Assembly (NCBI GenBank): GCA_030614245.1
Contig: JAUWKK010000111.1
Span: 1 to 8,052 of the forward strand
Source: Planctomycetota bacterium
Lineage (GTDB): Bacteria > Planctomycetota > PUPC01 > JABMSA01 > JAUWKK01
DNA length: 8,052 bases
Reading direction: 5' to 3'
Every line of letters starts with the position of its first letter. The first letter of the stretch is position 1. Made by a program: the position numbers and the translations under genes. This document shows positions 6,861 through 8,052 of this stretch, piece by piece. The notes under the pieces were generated by a model, which worked only from the letters and a program-made list of their open reading frames with translations, did not search any database and had not been told where the DNA came from.

Positions 6861-7721
6861 CTACCTGCAACCAAGGATGATCGTAACCCAGAGCAGACCC
6901 GGAGGCTTGTTCTCGTGCGTGTTCAGCACGGGACCGATGCCTATCTCGCGGAACCTGGGATCGAGGCAGGACTTCATCTTGAGCACGTCTTCGAGCTTGC
7001 CCGCCCCGATGACCCCGTACTGTATCGCCCGATAACGCCGCTTGTCCGCCTGCGTCATGCTCACCGTGGCCGCGGGTAGCATCCTGCCGGCTTCGTTTAT
7101 TCTGTCGCTGTGTTCGACGGCGGATTTCGCCAGCGATTCCCGCAGAATCAGCGGCGGCACGTTCTGTTCCTGCCGCTTGCTGTTGATCAGTTCGAGCATG
7201 GCCTGCGGGGCCGTTTCGGGGTCCATCTCCTCGATTCGCAGGATGAAGTTCTGCGTGATGACGAGCTGTCCCCTTGCGTTCTCGACGATGCCGATGCCGG
7301 TATGGGTGAACTCCGGATTCAGGATGTTCTGCCGATGCGGGGGGCTGTTCATCAGGCCTTGTTCGGCTTTGACAATGTCGTTGCGCGTGACGAGGTTCTC
7401 GGCGCTGCCGAGCGCGGGAAGGCGTGCCTTGCTGATGCGATCCGCCGGCCCGCCCGTGCGAGGCGATTTATGGCCGAAGAAGTCATGCTTCACCATGTCG
7501 AGGCTGTGAGCTCGTGCGACGTCGGCAACGTCGAAGCTGTATTCGAGCATCGGGATGTCACGCTCGGCGCGATCGACATTAACCAGCACCGCCATCATGA
7601 CTTCGAGCTGGCGGAGTTCCTCTTGCGAGCGGCCCGCCTGCACATGCACTACGGGCAGCAGCGCGAGAGCGGTCATCATCGCCAGGCATCGGCTCGTTCG
7701 GTTTGTATTGAACTCGTTCAT
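6861..7721 (-). CDS. Secreted tandem CAP (SCP/PR-1, YkwD-like) domain protein
   Basis: This 286-residue protein has a signal peptide at about 1-29 (VQA before GRS) and two CAP domains. The first (about 36-165) is canonical: AHSLDMVKHDFFGH (71-84), GSAENL (105-110), NSPPHRQNIL (125-134) and THTGIGIV (139-146), with likely cavity residues His72, Glu108 and His129. The second (about 172-286) begins LELINSKRQEQNVPPL and keeps His204 in VEHS and the C-terminal FREIGIGP (258-265). It lacks the HR-N-IL segment, having MKSCLDPRF instead, so it is probably degenerate. Bacterial CAP proteins of this type are exported; their biochemical role is poorly defined. The ATG start has no clear Shine-Dalgarno site but lies just after a good -10 element. 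Internal ATGs at codons 15-16 are alternatives but would shorten the signal peptide. It is probably not functionally tied to the GH genes. Confidence 0.92.
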   Translation of the reverse strand: MNEFNTNRTSRCLAMMTALALLPVVHVQAGRSQEELRQLEVMMAVLVNVDRAERDIPMLEYSFDVADVARAHSLDMVKHDFFGHKSPRTGGPADRISKARLPALGSAENLVTRNDIVKAEQGLMNSPPHRQNILNPEFTHTGIGIVENARGQLVITQNFILRIEEMDPETAPQAMLELINSKRQEQNVPPLILRESLAKSAVEHSDRINEAGRMLPAATVSMTQADKRRYRAIQYGVIGAGKLEDVLKMKSCLDPRFREIGIGPVLNTHENKPPGLLWVTIILGCR

Positions 7722-7727
7722 AATCCC

Positions 7728-7756
7728 ATTTTACGGCAGGACGTGCGCACAGGCAA
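7728..7756 (-). promoter_or_regulatory. Candidate promoter of the CAP gene, possibly leaderless
   Basis: On the minus strand TTGCCT (7756-7751) and TAAAAT (7733-7728) are spaced by exactly 17 bp. They match the sigma-70 consensus at four and five of six positions. Six bases separate the -10 from the ATG, so transcription would start at or beside the A of the start codon. The spacer contains the 8-bp palindrome GTGCGCAC (7743-7750). Confidence 0.5.
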
Positions 7757-7795
7757 GCGGATATTGGCGATTCATCCGCAAAGCCGACGTTTTCA

Positions 7796-7825
7796 CGTCA
7801 TTCTGAGCGAAGCGAAGAATCTTTA
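7796..7825. repeat. Dispersed repeat of the TTCTGAGCGAAGCGAAGAA type
   Basis: The core TTCTGAGCGAAGCGAAGAA is a short intergenic repeat I recognise from many bacterial genomes, including Chloroflexi, Acidobacteria and Planctomycetes. Its outer ATTCT and AGAAT ends are complementary. It lies upstream of the CAP promoter. Recognition is from memory, not from a search. Confidence 0.7.
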
Positions 7826-7834
7826 GCATGTGGT

Positions 7835-7884
7835 GCAGCCTTGCCAGGCTGCAAATGCATGAATTGGCAGGCTAAAAGCCTGCC
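7835..7884. repeat. Two adjacent perfect hairpins, GCAGCCT and GGCAGGCT types
   Basis: GCAGCCT-TGCC-AGGCTGC (7835-7852) is a perfect 7-4-7 inverted repeat. GGCAGGCT-AAA-AGCCTGCC (7866-7884) is a perfect 8-3-8 inverted repeat, 13 bases further on. The loops and stems share GCAGGCT-like cores, suggesting one composite element. No T-tract follows directly, so a dispersed palindromic repeat is more likely than a terminator. Confidence 0.75.
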
Positions 7885-7943
7885 CCACGTTATGAAAGTT
7901 CCTTCGCCCCTCCAGGGCCCCTCGTTTTTTTCCGCTCGTCAAC

Positions 7944-7960
7944 TGGGGCTCGACGCCCCA
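7944..7960. repeat. Perfect hairpin TGGGGC/GCCCCA
   Basis: TGGGGC (7944-7949) and GCCCCA (7955-7960) flank a TCGAC loop. The surrounding CTGGGGCTCGACGCCCCAG context looks like another short palindromic dispersed repeat. It lies 12 bases right of the T7 run; on the minus strand no T-run follows the stem in the right direction for a terminator. Confidence 0.65.
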
Positions 7961-7970
7961 GGCTATATGC

Positions 7971-8052
7971 CCCCCGGCTCGCGCTGCGCGCCCGCGGACC
8001 GGCGCCCCCCCCGGCGGGGGCGGGCCGGCGGCCGGGGGGGTCGGGGCCGGCC
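7971..8052. other. Extreme-GC low-complexity end, possible assembly artefact
   Basis: Only four of these 82 bases are A or T. The sequence is made of C and G homopolymers up to eight long and CCGG/GGCC blocks, quite unlike the rest of the window. It carries no gene. A low-quality or misassembled contig end, or a GC-rich hairpin that stopped sequencing, explains it best. Confidence 0.6.

Larger units (their letters stand above)
7722..8052. other. Non-coding right end: CAP promoter followed by mosaic repeats
   Basis: These 331 bp hold no convincing gene. After the CAP promoter come, in order, a CATTCTGAGCGAAGCGAAGAAT-type repeat, two adjacent hairpins, a T7 run (7925-7931), a third hairpin and a nearly A/T-free end. 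The elements look like unrelated dispersed repeats placed side by side. Confidence 0.7.

Noticed and set aside
7110..7826. A 238-codon open frame on the plus strand opposite the CAP gene
   Set aside because: It runs through the CAP promoter into a dispersed repeat and shows no domain; the CAP signatures on the other strand are clear.

Overview
The window (about 60% GC in the genes) reads like a contig from a free-living, saccharolytic bacterium of the PVC superphylum, most likely Planctomycetota. This is an inference from three things: a non-anammox HzsA-related cytochrome, secreted glycoside hydrolases with Sec signal peptides, and several families of short dispersed repeats between genes. 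No rRNA or other taxonomic marker is present, so the phylum is not proven. Both ends lie in repeat-rich DNA, as expected where an assembly breaks.

Layout, left to right: a tandem/inverted repeat array (1-286); a secreted glycoside hydrolase family 2 (GH2) enzyme on the minus strand (344-2503); a 111-bp gap holding a heptanucleotide tandem repeat; a secreted di-haem c-type protein related to the hydrazine synthase alpha subunit (2615-4966, minus, GTG start); a 352-bp divergent regulatory region (4967-5318); a secreted GH28 polygalacturonase-type enzyme on the plus strand (5319-6788, translation start revised to an internal ATG); a short convergent gap; a secreted tandem CAP/YkwD-domain protein on the minus strand (6861-7721) with a possibly leaderless promoter; and a 331-bp tail of mosaic repeats ending in an almost A/T-free stretch.

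Functionally the centre looks like a small pectin or plant/algal polysaccharide degradation locus. GH28 would cleave galacturonic-acid linkages, GH2 would remove neutral or uronic side sugars, and the HzsA-like cytochrome sits between them, divergent from GH28 and upstream of GH2 on the same strand. All four proteins carry export signals, so they would act in the periplasm or outside the cell. The most notable points are the pairing of a redox protein with pectin enzymes, loss of one catalytic-triad Asp in GH28 (Ala251), a haem-binding motif in the cytochrome lacking the Tyr I recall as haem ligand in true hydrazine synthase, a palindrome over the cytochrome promoter, and several unrelated repeat families. 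No complete new defence or mobile system is visible.
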